Source: Azospirillum sp. TSA2s
GTDB lineage: Bacteria > Pseudomonadota > Alphaproteobacteria > Azospirillales > Azospirillaceae
Length of the DNA stretch: 64,000 bases
Direction: 5' to 3'
NCBI RefSeq assembly: GCF_004923315.1
Contig: NZ_CP039646.1
Coordinates: 439,001-503,000, forward strand
Below, piece by piece: positions 28,577 through 38,982 of the stretch. A program made the position numbers and the translations under genes. The notes under the pieces are model-generated. The model saw only the letters and a program-made list of their open reading frames with translations. It was not told where the DNA came from and did no database searches. Every line of letters begins with the position of its first letter. Positions within the stretch are counted from its first letter, which is position 1.

Positions 28577-29548
28577 TCAATAAGCGTCCTTGCGGCGCTC
28601 ATACTCTTCCTTGGCGGTGTCGGGCGTGAACAGCTTCGATTCCGTCTGGATCCACTTCGGCGGCATCTTGCCGTCCTTCTTGTAGGCGATCAGCGCGTCG
28701 AAGGCCGGGCCGGCCATGTTCGGCGTCAGCTCCACCGTGGCGTTCGCCTCGCCTTCCGACATCGCCTTGAAGATGTCGGGCACGCCGTCGATGGACACGA
28801 CCAGGATGTCCTGGCCCGGCTTCAGGCCGGCTTCCTTGATCGCCTGGATGGCGCCGACGGCCATGTCGTCGTTGTGGGCGTAGACGGCGCAGATGCCCTT
28901 GCCGCCATTCTCGGCCTTGATGAAGCTCTCCATCACCTCCTTGCCCTTGGCGCGGGTGAAGTCGCCGGACTGGGTGCGGATGATCTTCATCCCCGGATTC
29001 TTGGCGACGATCTCGTCGAAGCCCTTCTTGCGGTTGATGGCCGGCGAGGAGCCGACGGTGCCCTGCAGCTCCACCACCGCGCATTTGCCGCCGGTCTTCT
29101 TGGCCAGCCATTCGCCGGCCACCCGGCCTTCATGCACGGTGTCGGAGGTGACGGCGGTAATGTACAGGCTCTGGTCCTTGGTCTCGATCTGCCGGTCGAG
29201 CAGCATGACCGGGATCTTCGCCTCCTTGGCCTCCTTCAGCACCGAATCCCAGCCGGTCGCCACCACCGGCGCGATGAAGATCGCATCGACACCCTGGGCG
29301 ACGAAGGACCGCACAGCCTTGATCTGGTTCTCCTGCTTCTGCTGGGCGTCGGAGATCTTGAGGTCGATCCCGCGCTTCTCGGCTTCCGTCTTGGCGGTTT
29401 TCGTCTCGGCCGCGCGCCAGCCCGATTCCGATCCGATCTGCGAGAAGCCGACGACCAGCTTCTTGGCATCGGCGGCCTGGACGGCGCCCAACCCGATGAA
29501 CAGCGCCGCGGCGGCGGTGGCGGCGGAGATCACCCATTTCCTGGACAT
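28577..29548 (-). CDS. ytfQ: Sugar ABC transporter substrate-binding protein, YtfQ type
   Basis: A 323-residue periplasmic binding protein of the RbsB/LacI-like fold. Signal peptide MSRKWVISAATAAAALFIGLGAVQA, then LVVGFSQIGSESGWRAAETKT, a hallmark of YtfQ (galactofuranose binding in E. coli). IFIAPVVATGWDSVLKEAK, AVYAHNDDMAVGAIQAIKEAG and VSIDGVPDIFKAMSEG complete the fold. ATG 29548 is preferred to GTG 29557 because AGGGAG lies eight bases before it. First gene of the operon ytfQ-ytfR-ytfT-yjfF-galM. Ligand may be galactofuranose or arabinofuranose. Confidence 0.9.
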   Translation of the reverse strand: MSRKWVISAATAAAALFIGLGAVQAADAKKLVVGFSQIGSESGWRAAETKTAKTEAEKRGIDLKISDAQQKQENQIKAVRSFVAQGVDAIFIAPVVATGWDSVLKEAKEAKIPVMLLDRQIETKDQSLYITAVTSDTVHEGRVAGEWLAKKTGGKCAVVELQGTVGSSPAINRKKGFDEIVAKNPGMKIIRTQSGDFTRAKGKEVMESFIKAENGGKGICAVYAHNDDMAVGAIQAIKEAGLKPGQDILVVSIDGVPDIFKAMSEGEANATVELTPNMAGPAFDALIAYKKDGKMPPKWIQTESKLFTPDTAKEEYERRKDAY

Positions 29549-29689
29549 CCGTTTCACTCCCTGAGGTTTTATGGCGAGGATTTATTGCGGTGCTTGCTGG
29601 ATGGAGGCAGGCGACAGGACGGGCGCGGAATTTTCCTGATCGCAGCCCGGTCCGAAATTGTTCGTCATGCCTACTTTAAGTACACAGAA

Positions 29690-29710
29690 CCATAACTGTC
29701 CAATACGATT
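29690..29710 (-). promoter_or_regulatory. Shared sugar-operon motif upstream of ytfQ
   Basis: In the direction of ytfQ the sequence reads ATCGTATTGGACAGTTATGG. It differs at only two positions from the element before chvE and strongly resembles one before the lactonase operon. It includes a TTGGAC that could act as a -35 box. It lies about 140 bp before the ytfQ start. Confidence 0.55.
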
Positions 29711-29773
29711 CTCGACCTGAACGATGCCGAAAAGAATATGGCCGGCCCAAAACCAGGCGAAAAAGTCAGGTCG

Positions 29774-29809
29774 AAAAAACGGCCGGGCAGCGCAAGGCCG
29801 CCCGGCCGT
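29774..29809 (-). terminator. Intrinsic terminator of the porin gene
   Basis: On the minus strand a 10-bp stem ACGGCCGGGC/GCCCGGCCGT (29809-29800 with 29788-29779) is followed by TTTTT. It lies about 160 bp after the porin stop. The remainder of 29810-29968 shows nothing recognisable. Confidence 0.75.
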
Positions 29810-29968
29810 AAGGTGACCCTGCTCCAGTCCGGAACAGGGCCGACGCACCCGAGGGAGAGCGCGCCGGGACGCAACCGCCGCGGCGGGATGGAGAGCAACA
29901 CCGCGGGCGGCGCGAAGCCGAAAGAAAGGGCCAGGACGTCAACCGGCCGGTATCAGAGGGCGAGGCCC

Positions 29969-31123
29969 TTAGAAAGCGAGGTTCGCCTGGACCAGGAACA
30001 TGTCGCCCTTGTCGCTGTTGGCGGCGACGTCGGAGCTGAGCTTGAAGTGGTTGTATTCCGGCCCGATGGCGAAGCCGGGGGCGACGACATACTTGGCGCC
30101 GACGGTGATCAGCTCGAACTTGGTCCGGCCGCGCACGGTCAGGTCGCCGGCGTCCTTGGCGTTCAGGTAACCGACGCCCAGCGTGGTGGGGCCGAAGGTG
30201 TACTGCGCGCCCGCCGTCCAGACGTCCTGCTTCTCGCGGCTGACGATGCCGGCGGTGCTGGACTTGGCATAGCCGCTGTCGCCCGACCAGGCATAGCTGC
30301 CGCCGACCTTCAGCCCGCCATAGGCCACGGTCAGGCCGGCATGGGTGGAGGACAGATCGTCGAAGCTCGCCCCGGTGATGCTGGAGTCCTTGGCCTTGCC
30401 GCCCAGGTAGAACAGGCTGGCATTGACCGCGACGCCGCCGAAGTTGTTGGTGTAGGTGCCGCCGACCTCGTAGACGTCGCGATAGGCACCGGTGCGGTTG
30501 GCCGAGGCCAGCGCGAATTTGGAGCGGTTTACGTCGGTGCCGCTGCTGTCCGACGACGGCTGGTAGGAGGCGCCGAGCTTGAAGCCGGCGATCTCCGGCG
30601 TCCAGTAGGTGGCGCGGGTGGCAGGGTTGCCGGAGATCAGGGCGCGGATGTTGCCGATGGTGACCGGCGAATTGGCCGCGCTGTTGCCGAGCCAGGACGG
30701 GAAGGAGCCGTCGACGCCGCCGGTGCCCCAGTCGGACGGGGCGATGATGCCGCTGTCGTCGGACGGGCCGTTCTCCACGCCCATATGCACGGTGCCGAAG
30801 CTGCCGTTGACGAACAGGAAGGCGCGGTCATAGGTGGCGGTGCGGGCGTTGCTGGTGCCGTTCTCGGCCAGCAGGCGCAGGCGGGCGCCGTATTCCAGGC
30901 CGTTGTCTGCCTTGGCCTTCGGCGTCACCAGCAGGCGCAGCCGGTTGCGGAACTCGGTGGAGCGCAGGCCGGCGTCACGGTCCTGGTCGACATAGCCGGC
31001 TTCGAAATAGGCGTCGCCGCCAATGACGACGTCGAACTTCGACTGGGCGGAGGCCGGGCCGGCCGCCATGACGGAGACGAGCGAAAGGGTGGCTGCGCCA
31101 AGCAGCAGAGCGGATCTCACCAT
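29969..31123 (-). CDS. Outer membrane porin
   Basis: A 384-residue Gram-negative porin. Signal peptide MVRSALLLGAATLSLVSVMAAGPASA, then SKFDVVIGGDAYFEAGYVDQD, with amphipathic beta-strand periodicity throughout. TYDRAFLFVNGSFGTVHMGVENGPSDD resembles the L3 constriction-loop region of trimeric porins, and the protein ends in Phe. Lying between two sugar operons it may admit sugars through the outer membrane, which is inference. It has its own terminator; 178 bp separate it from the dehydrogenase gene upstream. Confidence 0.85.
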   Translation of the reverse strand: MVRSALLLGAATLSLVSVMAAGPASAQSKFDVVIGGDAYFEAGYVDQDRDAGLRSTEFRNRLRLLVTPKAKADNGLEYGARLRLLAENGTSNARTATYDRAFLFVNGSFGTVHMGVENGPSDDSGIIAPSDWGTGGVDGSFPSWLGNSAANSPVTIGNIRALISGNPATRATYWTPEIAGFKLGASYQPSSDSSGTDVNRSKFALASANRTGAYRDVYEVGGTYTNNFGGVAVNASLFYLGGKAKDSSITGASFDDLSSTHAGLTVAYGGLKVGGSYAWSGDSGYAKSSTAGIVSREKQDVWTAGAQYTFGPTTLGVGYLNAKDAGDLTVRGRTKFELITVGAKYVVAPGFAIGPEYNHFKLSSDVAANSDKGDMFLVQANLAF

Positions 31124-31301
31124 CAGGATTTCCTCTTAATGCGGTTTGTTCTTGCTTCGGTACCGTGTGCGGGAGCGGTGCTTCGGCCGTGCGCGGACGC
31201 ACGCCGTCCCCGGCCGCCGAACCCGGCACGCGGCCGGCTCCGACGGTTTGCTCTGCGTCATCGCTCCCTCTGACGCAGCCGTTGCGGGTTGCTGGTGTCG
31301 G

Positions 31302-32882
31302 TCAGTCCTGTCCGAGTTTTCCGTCGATGCGCCGCCACAGCCCCAGCGGGTTGCCGTCGCGCAGGGCCTCCGGCAGCAGGTCGGGCGGCAAGTCCTGGTA
31401 ACAGACCGGGCGCAGGAAGCGGCGGATCGCCAGCGTGCCGACCGAGGTGCTGCGCGGGTCCGAGGTCGCCGGGAACGGGCCGCCATGCACCATCGCGTGG
31501 CAGACCTCCACACCCGTCGGCCAGCCGTTCGCCAGGATGCGGCCGGCCTTGCGCTCCAGCGTCGGGATCAGACCCGCCACCGCAGCCTTGTCCTCCGCAT
31601 CCATCTGCAAGGTCGCCGTCAGCTGCCCTTCCAGCTTTTCCGCCACCGCTTTCATCGCCGCCACATCCTTACAGCGGATCAGCAGCGAGGCGGCGCCGAA
31701 CACCTCCTCCTGCAACTCTGTGTCGGCCAGGAAGGCATCCGCCGTCGTGCTGAAGAAGGCCGCCTGCGCCTGGTTCGGCCCGCTGCAGGCCAGACCGCGC
31801 GCCAGAGCCGTCACCTCGCCGCTGCCGGCCAGCTTGGCGACACCGGCGTCATAGGCGGCGTGGATGCCCGGCGTCAGCATGGTCGAGGCCGCGCTGCCGC
31901 CGAGAGCCGCAACCGCAGCATCGACGAAGCGGTCGAGATCCGGGCCTTCGACGCCCAGCAGGATGCCGGGGTTGGTGCAGAACTGCCCGGCGCCCATGGT
32001 CAGCGAGGCGACGAACGCCTTGCCCAGAGCCTCGGCCCGCGAGGCCAGCGCCGCCGGCATCAGGAAGACCGGGTTGATGCTGCTCATCTCGGCATAGACC
32101 GGGATCGGTTCCGGCCGTCTGGCCGCCACCTCCATCAACGCCAGCCCGCCACGGCGCGAGCCGGTGAAGCCCACCGCCTTGATGCGCGGATCGGCGACCA
32201 GCGCCGTGCCGATCTCGTTGCCGGTGCCGAACAGCAGCGAGAAGACGCCTTCGGGCAAGCCGCAGGAGGCGACCGCCGCCTGGATGGCGCGGCCGACCAG
32301 TTCGGACGTGCCGGGATGGGCGCCGTGGCCCTTCACCACCACCGGACAGCCGGCGGCGAAGGCGGACGCGGTGTCGCCGCCGGCGACCGAGAAGGCGAGC
32401 GGGAAGTTCGACGCGCCGAACACCGCCACCGGCCCCAGCGGGATGTGGCGCTGGCGGATGTCAGGGCGCGGCAGCGGCGTGCGTGCCGGCAGGGCCGGGT
32501 CGATGCGCGCCTCGATCCAGCTGCCCTCGCGGACGATCTGGGCGAACAGGCGGAGTTGGCCGACGGTGCGACCGCGTTCGCCCTCCAGACGCGCACGCGG
32601 CAGGCCGCTCTCGGCCATGGCGCGGGTGATGAGGTCGTCGCCGATGTCGAGGATGTTCTGGGCGACGGCCTCCAGGAAGGTGGCGCGCTGCTCCAGGCCG
32701 GTCTCGCGGAAGCCGTCGAAGGCGGCCCAGGCCAGGGCGCAGGCACGCTCCACCTCGGCCGCGCCGCCGCCGTGGAAGACGGGCTCCAGCGCCTCGCCGG
32801 TGGCGGGGTCGACGGCGCGGAACTCGCCCTGAGCGCCGCGATGCGCCTTGGCGCCGATCAGCATCTCGCCGGTGATGGTCAT
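31302..32882 (-). CDS. araE: 2,5-dioxovalerate (alpha-ketoglutarate semialdehyde) dehydrogenase
   Basis: A 526-residue NAD(P)+-dependent aldehyde dehydrogenase oxidising alpha-ketoglutarate semialdehyde to 2-oxoglutarate, last step of the non-phosphorylative pentose pathway. Catalytic Cys302 is in [10 protein letters not shown] and general-base Glu265 in [11 protein letters not shown]. The cofactor loop is GFTGSRRGG. The FCTNPG context and length are those of the KGSADH type II/III enzymes encoded with sugar-acid dehydratases. It follows the KDA dehydratase gene after a repeat-filled gap of 158 bp. The symbol follows the A. brasilense arabinose nomenclature. Confidence 0.87.
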   Translation of the reverse strand: MTITGEMLIGAKAHRGAQGEFRAVDPATGEALEPVFHGGGAAEVERACALAWAAFDGFRETGLEQRATFLEAVAQNILDIGDDLITRAMAESGLPRARLEGERGRTVGQLRLFAQIVREGSWIEARIDPALPARTPLPRPDIRQRHIPLGPVAVFGASNFPLAFSVAGGDTASAFAAGCPVVVKGHGAHPGTSELVGRAIQAAVASCGLPEGVFSLLFGTGNEIGTALVADPRIKAVGFTGSRRGGLALMEVAARRPEPIPVYAEMSSINPVFLMPAALASRAEALGKAFVASLTMGAGQFCTNPGILLGVEGPDLDRFVDAAVAALGGSAASTMLTPGIHAAYDAGVAKLAGSGEVTALARGLACSGPNQAQAAFFSTTADAFLADTELQEEVFGAASLLIRCKDVAAMKAVAEKLEGQLTATLQMDAEDKAAVAGLIPTLERKAGRILANGWPTGVEVCHAMVHGGPFPATSDPRSTSVGTLAIRRFLRPVCYQDLPPDLLPEALRDGNPLGLWRRIDGKLGQD

Positions 32883-32908
32883 GATGTCTCCTTAGTCGGG
32901 GCGTTTTG

Positions 32909-33025
32909 CCCCCTCCCTAACCCTCCCCCGCTTCGCGGGAGAGGGGACTGCCGCCGTCCTTTGCTGAACCCTCGCAAGCATCCTGCCCCCTCTCCCTCGA
33001 AGAGGGGGAGGGATGGGGAGGGGGC
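32909..33025. repeat. Dispersed palindromic GC-rich repeat, copy 5
   Basis: CCCCCTCCCTAACCCTCCCC at one end and its inverted relative GGGGAGGGATGGGGAGGGGG at the other surround small hairpins (CCGCTTCGCGG type and CTCTCCCTCGAAGAGGGGG). It separates the KDA dehydratase and dehydrogenase genes inside their operon. Confidence 0.7.
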
Positions 33026-33040
33026 ACCCGTCGCGACGAC

Positions 33041-33967
33041 TCACCGCCCCCAGCGCAGCACCAGCGGATCGAGCCGCCGCGCCGCGTCCAGCAATCCCTC
33101 GCGGCTCATCGGATGCGGACCCGCCAGCGGATGGCGCATCGCGTCGGACGTGATGATGCCGCCCTCCTTCATCAGGATCTTCGCGGTGGCGATGCCGCAC
33201 TGGCGGTTCTCGTGGTTGATCAGCGGCAGCCAGCGCCCATAGGCCGCCACCGCCGCCTCGCGGTCGCCCGCCAGATACGGATCGACGATCTGCCGGATGC
33301 CGTCGGGATAGCCGCCGCCGGTCATCGCCCCCGTCGCACCGGCGTCGAGGTCGGCCAGCAGCGTGATCGCCTCCTCGCCGTCCCAGGGGCCTTCGATGGC
33401 GTCGCCGCCCAGCTCGATCAGCGTGCGCAGCTTGGCCGCCGCCTGCGGCACCTCGATCTTGAAGTAGGAGACGTTGGCGATCTCCCGCGCCATCCGCGCC
33501 AGCAGCGGTGCCGACAGCGCGGTGCCGCTGACCGGCGCGTCCTGGATCATGATCGGGATGTCGATGGCGTCCGAAACGCGCTGGAAGAACTCGACGATGC
33601 CGGCCTCCGGCACGCGGATGGTGGCGCCGTGGTAGGGCGGCATCACCATCACCATCGCGGCCCCGAGATCCTGGGCGCGGCGGCTGCGCTCGGCGCAGGC
33701 GCGGGTGCTGAAATGGGTGGTGGTGACGATCACCGGCACCCGGCCGGCGACATGGGCCAGCATCGTCTCCATCAGCACCGTGCGCTCGTCGTCGGTCAGC
33801 ACGAACTGCTCGGAGAAGTTGGCGAGGATGCACAGGCCGCTGGAGCCGGCATCGATCATGAAGTCGACGCAGCGCTTCTGACCGTCGAGGTCCAGCTCTC
33901 CCGCTTCAGTGAAGATGGTGGGGACGACAGGGAAAACGCCGCGATAGGGGCGTGCGCTGGGCGGCAT
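33041..33967 (-). CDS. araD: L-2-keto-3-deoxyarabonate dehydratase (DapA/NAL superfamily)
   Basis: A 308-residue class I TIM-barrel lyase. Schiff-base Lys170 is in VSYFKIEVPQ, the catalytic Tyr lies in MVMPPYHG (residue 112), and SGLCILANFSEQFVLTDDER is the substrate-loop region in place of the GTTGE of DapA. This variant is typical of KDA dehydratases, which convert 2-keto-3-deoxyarabonate to alpha-ketoglutarate semialdehyde. Neighbouring lactonase and dehydrogenase genes support the role. The symbol follows the A. brasilense pathway and is unrelated to E. coli araD epimerase. Confidence 0.87.
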   Translation of the reverse strand: MPPSARPYRGVFPVVPTIFTEAGELDLDGQKRCVDFMIDAGSSGLCILANFSEQFVLTDDERTVLMETMLAHVAGRVPVIVTTTHFSTRACAERSRRAQDLGAAMVMVMPPYHGATIRVPEAGIVEFFQRVSDAIDIPIMIQDAPVSGTALSAPLLARMAREIANVSYFKIEVPQAAAKLRTLIELGGDAIEGPWDGEEAITLLADLDAGATGAMTGGGYPDGIRQIVDPYLAGDREAAVAAYGRWLPLINHENRQCGIATAKILMKEGGIITSDAMRHPLAGPHPMSREGLLDAARRLDPLVLRWGR

Positions 33968-34002
33968 GGCGAAAGTATCCTTTATCGAAATCCAGTCGGC
34001 GG

Positions 34003-34884
34003 TCAGCGCGAGGCGGGTCCGAACCCGCAGGCCGGCAGGCCGCGCACGCCCGGATCGCACTCGAACAGTGCGCCGGCCAGCGGTTCCTCGTCCCGGCCAT
34101 GCGCCGCGGTGGTGATGAACATCCGGTCCAGATCGGGACCGGCGAAGACGCAGGAGGTGACGCGGGACACCGGCAGCGCGATCACGCGGTCCAGCGTCCC
34201 GTCGGGACGGAAGCGGCTGACGCGCGCGCCGTCCCAATGGGCGATCCACAGCCCGCCCTCGGCATCGCAGGTCATGCCGTCGGGATAGCCGTCGGCCTCG
34301 GTGAAGCGGATGTGGACGCACTTGCCCGACAGGCTGCCGTCGGCGCCGATGTCGAAGGCGTAGACCGTCCGCGCCGCGCTGTCGGTGTGGTAGATCGTCC
34401 GCCCGTCCGGCGACAGCGCTGGCCCGTTGGCGACGGTGTAGCCCTGATCGGCCCGCGTGACCGAGCCATCGCCGTCGATGCGGTAGAAGCTGCCGGCTGG
34501 CGCCTCCTCCGCATCGTCCATGCTGCCGACCCACAGCCGGCCGTCGCGGTCTGCCTTGCCGTCGTTCAGCCGGTTGCCCGGCATGTCCGGCTCGATCCGC
34601 GCGATCTCCTCGGCAACCGTCGCCTGCCCCGGCTCCAGCCGCAGCCGGACCACCCGGCGCGAGCGCAGCCCGGCGATGAAGCCGTCGCCATCGGCGCTCT
34701 CCACCAGCCAGCAGGCGGCGTCATCCAGGTCCCACCCCGCCTGCGAACCATCGGACAGGCCGTGGCGCAGGATGCGGGAACCGCGGATATCGACGAAATA
34801 GACGGCATCCTGCCGCGGGGACCAGAGCGGACCTTCCCCCAGCAGCGCCCGGGCCTGCCAGACGCAACGCGCTTCCTGCGCCAT
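34003..34884 (-). CDS. araB: SMP-30/gluconolactonase family sugar lactonase (L-arabinolactonase)
   Basis: A 293-residue six-bladed beta-propeller lactonase. The metal-binding Glu is in LLGEGPLWSPR, the Asn in NRLNDGKADRDGRLWVGSMD, and the Asp in GYPDGMTCDAEGGLWIAHW. It hydrolyses aldono-lactones formed by the sugar dehydrogenase; context points to L-arabino-gamma-lactone and/or D-galactonolactone. ATG 34884 is chosen over an upstream in-frame start because GGGGAG lies nine bases before it. First gene of the minus-strand arabinose operon and divergent from the LysR gene. Confidence 0.88.
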   Translation of the reverse strand: MAQEARCVWQARALLGEGPLWSPRQDAVYFVDIRGSRILRHGLSDGSQAGWDLDDAACWLVESADGDGFIAGLRSRRVVRLRLEPGQATVAEEIARIEPDMPGNRLNDGKADRDGRLWVGSMDDAEEAPAGSFYRIDGDGSVTRADQGYTVANGPALSPDGRTIYHTDSAARTVYAFDIGADGSLSGKCVHIRFTEADGYPDGMTCDAEGGLWIAHWDGARVSRFRPDGTLDRVIALPVSRVTSCVFAGPDLDRMFITTAAHGRDEEPLAGALFECDPGVRGLPACGFGPASR

Positions 34885-34974
34885 GCCGCTGTACTCCCCC
34901 TCACCCCGACGGACCGCCATTCGCCGGCGGCCTTTTCAAAATTTGTTGACGGCCCAAACGATAAGGGGCCACTT

Positions 34975-34994
34975 GATAATCGTCCAATATGAAG
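34975..34994 (-). promoter_or_regulatory. Shared sugar-operon motif upstream of the lactonase operon
   Basis: On the minus strand CTTCATATTGGACGATTATC matches the TATTGGAC-NN-TTAT core found before ytfQ and the TATTTGAC version before chvE, in the same orientation to its gene. TTGGAC with a 17-bp spacer to TTATCG could form a promoter. It lies about 90 bp from the lactonase start. Confidence 0.5.
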
Positions 34995-35072
34995 ATCGGC
35001 GTTTGCGATATCAAATGTCGTATCCCGGCATCCCCGATCCCGGCGCCGCTGCCCCACCGGAGGCATACCCCC

Positions 35073-36044
35073 TTGACCCCGCAACGCTTTTCACCGAACT
35101 GGTTCCAGAAGGCGCGGCTGAAGCTGCGCCATCTCCAGCTGTTTGCGGCACTCGACGAACACCGCAACCTGCACCGCGCCGCCGCCAGCCTGAACATGTC
35201 GCAGCCCGCCGCCTCCAAACTGCTGGGCGACCTGGAGGAAACGCTGGGCATCGAGCTGTTCGACCGCCATGGCCGCGGCATCGAACCGAACTGGTACGGC
35301 AGCCTCATGATCCGCCACGCCCGGATGATCCTCAGCGAGCTGCAGGAGACGGGGGAGGAGTTGAACGCCCTGCTCGCCGGCCACAGCGGCCGGGTGTCGA
35401 TCGGCACGGTGATGGCCCCGGCGGTGGAGCTGGTGGTGCCGGTCATCAGCAGCCTGACCCGCGAGCATCCCAACCTGAAGGTCGCGGTGGCGGTGGAGAC
35501 CAGCGACGTGCTGGCCGACCGCGTCCACCAGGGGGTGATGGATTTCGCCATCGGCCGCCTGCCCGGCCATTTCGACCCCACCGCCTTCGAATATCAGGAA
35601 ATCAGCAGCGAGGAGTTGTGCTTCATCTGCCGCGAGGGCAACCCCCTTCTGCAGCTGGGCCGTCCGCTGACCGCCGCCGACCTGTCCGACGCCACCTGGA
35701 TCCTGCAGCCGGTCGGCACGCTGCTGCGCGACCGGGTGGAGGCGCTGTTCCGGGCCGAAGGCGCCCGGCTGCCGCACCGGGTGATCGAAAGCGCCTCTCC
35801 CGTCATTTCGATGGCGATGGTGGCGGAAACCGATTCGATCACCGTTTTCGCCCGCGCGCTGGCCCAGGTGTTCTCGCCCAGCGGCTGCTGCGCCATCATG
35901 CCCTTCCACAAGCGCTTCAGCGTCGAACCCTACGGCATCTTCTGGCTGAAGGACCGGCCGCTGTCGCCCGGCGCCCGCACCGTGCTGTCGGCGGTGCGCG
36001 CGGCGTCGGAGCTCAAGATGCGCCTGATGTCGGCCACCGCCTGA
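35073..36044 (+). CDS. gbpR: LysR-family regulator of sugar uptake (GbpR-like)
   Basis: A 323-residue LTTR. The N-terminal HTH reads LKLRHLQLFAALDEHRNLHRAAASLNMSQPAASKLLGDLEE; the rest is the periplasmic-binding-like effector domain (VSIGTVMAPAVELVVPVI). The RFSPNWFQKARLKLRHL start resembles GbpR, which controls chvE in Agrobacterium. A TTG start at 35073 is chosen because GGAGG lies ten bases upstream; an ATG at 34989 would add 28 unrelated residues and overlap the promoter motif. It is placed between the two arabinose operons and probably regulates both. Confidence 0.82.
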   Translation: MTPQRFSPNWFQKARLKLRHLQLFAALDEHRNLHRAAASLNMSQPAASKLLGDLEETLGIELFDRHGRGIEPNWYGSLMIRHARMILSELQETGEELNALLAGHSGRVSIGTVMAPAVELVVPVISSLTREHPNLKVAVAVETSDVLADRVHQGVMDFAIGRLPGHFDPTAFEYQEISSEELCFICREGNPLLQLGRPLTAADLSDATWILQPVGTLLRDRVEALFRAEGARLPHRVIESASPVISMAMVAETDSITVFARALAQVFSPSGCCAIMPFHKRFSVEPYGIFWLKDRPLSPGARTVLSAVRAASELKMRLMSATA

Positions 36045-36088
36045 GCGATGTGACGGCCGATACCCAAATGCATATCGATTTGCCGAAT

Positions 36089-36109
36089 AATCATATTTGA
36101 CAGTTATGG
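36089..36109 (+). promoter_or_regulatory. Shared sugar-operon motif upstream of chvE
   Basis: ATCATATTTGACAGTTATGG lies 110 bp before the chvE start. It is the plus-strand counterpart of the ytfQ element (two differences in 20). It contains TTGACA, a consensus -35 hexamer, so it may be both promoter and operator. Confidence 0.55.
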
Positions 36110-36218
36110 GAAAACGGAGGATTGCTAGGGACACAAACCATCGCGTCCGATGCCATCCGCGCCACAGAACGCGGGGGCGGCGTATCGCGTGCCGCAGAAA
36201 CGGGGAGGATTCCGGTCC

Positions 36219-37307
36219 ATGTCGTCTCCTAAAGGGTCTTCTTTCAGCTCCAAGTTCGCCGGCCTCGCCGTCGGCCTGTTCGTCGCCACCAGCGCTCTCG
36301 TCCCGGCCATGGCCCAGGACAAGCCGACCGTCGGCATCGCCATGCCGACCAAGTCGTCGGCGCGCTGGATCGACGACGGCAACAACATGGTCAAGTATTT
36401 CCAGGAAAAGGGATACAAGACCGATCTGCAATATGCAGAGGACGACATCCCCAACCAGCTCGCCCAGATCGAGAACATGGTCACCAAGAACGACAAGGTT
36501 CTGGTGATCGCCGCCATCGACGGGACGACGCTGACCGACGTGCTGCAGAAGGCGGCCGAACAGGGCGTCAAGGTCATCGCCTACGACCGCCTGATCCGCA
36601 ATTCGCCGAACGTCGATTACTACGCCACCTTCGACAACTTCCAGGTCGGCGTCCTCCAGGCCTCCTACATCGAGAAGGCTCTCGGCCTCAAGGACGGCAA
36701 GGGTCCGTTCAACATCGAGCTGTTCGGCGGCTCGCCCGACGACAACAACGCCTACTTCTTCTACAACGGCGCCATGTCGGTGCTTCAGCCCTACATCGAC
36801 AGCGGCAAGCTGAAGGTGCAGAGCGGCCAGATCGGCATGGACAAGGTGTCCACCCTGCGCTGGGACGGCGCCGTCGCCCAGGCCCGCATGGACAACCTGC
36901 TCAGCGCCTATTACGGCGACAAGAAGCTGGACGCCGTGCTGTCGCCCTATGACGGGCTCAGCATCGGCATCATCTCGTCGCTGAAGGGTGTCGGCTATGG
37001 GACGCCGCAGCAGCCGATGCCGGTCGTCACCGGCCAGGACGCCGAGGTGCCGTCGGTCAAGTCGATCCTGGCGGGCGAACAGCGCTCCACCGTCTTCAAG
37101 GACACCCGCGAACTGGCGAAGGTCACGGTCGGCATGGTCGACGACCTGCTGGCCGGCCGCAAGCCGCAGGTCAACGACACCAAGACCTACGACAACGGCA
37201 AGAAGGTGGTTCCCTCCTATCTGCTGAAGCCGGTCAGCGTCGACGCCTCCAACTGGAAGCAGGTCCTGGTCGACAGCGGCTATTACAAGGAATCGCAGAT
37301 CAAGTGA
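36219..37307 (+). CDS. chvE: Multiple sugar-binding periplasmic protein
   Basis: A 362-residue periplasmic binding protein of the ChvE/GguX group. Signal peptide runs to about Ala32 ([11 protein letters not shown]). Mature start [22 protein letters not shown], then [38 protein letters not shown] and [16 protein letters not shown] are close to ChvE and to Azospirillum SbpA. It binds arabinose, galactose, glucose and xylose-type sugars for uptake and, in Azospirillum and Agrobacterium, chemotaxis. ATG 36219 has GGGGAGGA upstream. First gene of the plus-strand sugar operon. Confidence 0.93.
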   Translation: MSSPKGSSFSSKFAGLAVGLFVATSALVPAMAQDKPTVGIAMPTKSSARWIDDGNNMVKYFQEKGYKTDLQYAEDDIPNQLAQIENMVTKNDKVLVIAAIDGTTLTDVLQKAAEQGVKVIAYDRLIRNSPNVDYYATFDNFQVGVLQASYIEKALGLKDGKGPFNIELFGGSPDDNNAYFFYNGAMSVLQPYIDSGKLKVQSGQIGMDKVSTLRWDGAVAQARMDNLLSAYYGDKKLDAVLSPYDGLSIGIISSLKGVGYGTPQQPMPVVTGQDAEVPSVKSILAGEQRSTVFKDTRELAKVTVGMVDDLLAGRKPQVNDTKTYDNGKKVVPSYLLKPVSVDASNWKQVLVDSGYYKESQIK

Positions 37308-37314
37308 GTGAACG

Positions 37315-37357
37315 GCGCGGGGAGCGGGGGTGCCGACCGGCGCCCCCGCTCCCGCGC
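37315..37357 (+). promoter_or_regulatory. Strong intercistronic hairpin between chvE and gguA
   Basis: GCGCGGGGAGCGGGGG (37315-37330) pairs with CCCCCGCTCCCGCGC (37343-37357) and the intervening bases continue the stem, giving about 25 bp with one bulge. There is no T-tract. Such structures after a binding-protein gene protect its mRNA and lower expression of the following membrane genes. Confidence 0.7.
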
Positions 37358-37395
37358 TCCGCCCAAGAGCGGATCGGGCGATCAGGGGTTTATCA

Positions 37396-38978
<1,583 letters not shown>

Positions 38979-38982
<4 letters not shown>

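Noticed and set aside
29738..31273. A 511-codon plus-strand frame covering the porin region
   Set aside because: It is antisense to a porin with signal peptide and terminal Phe, and it starts inside the porin terminator.
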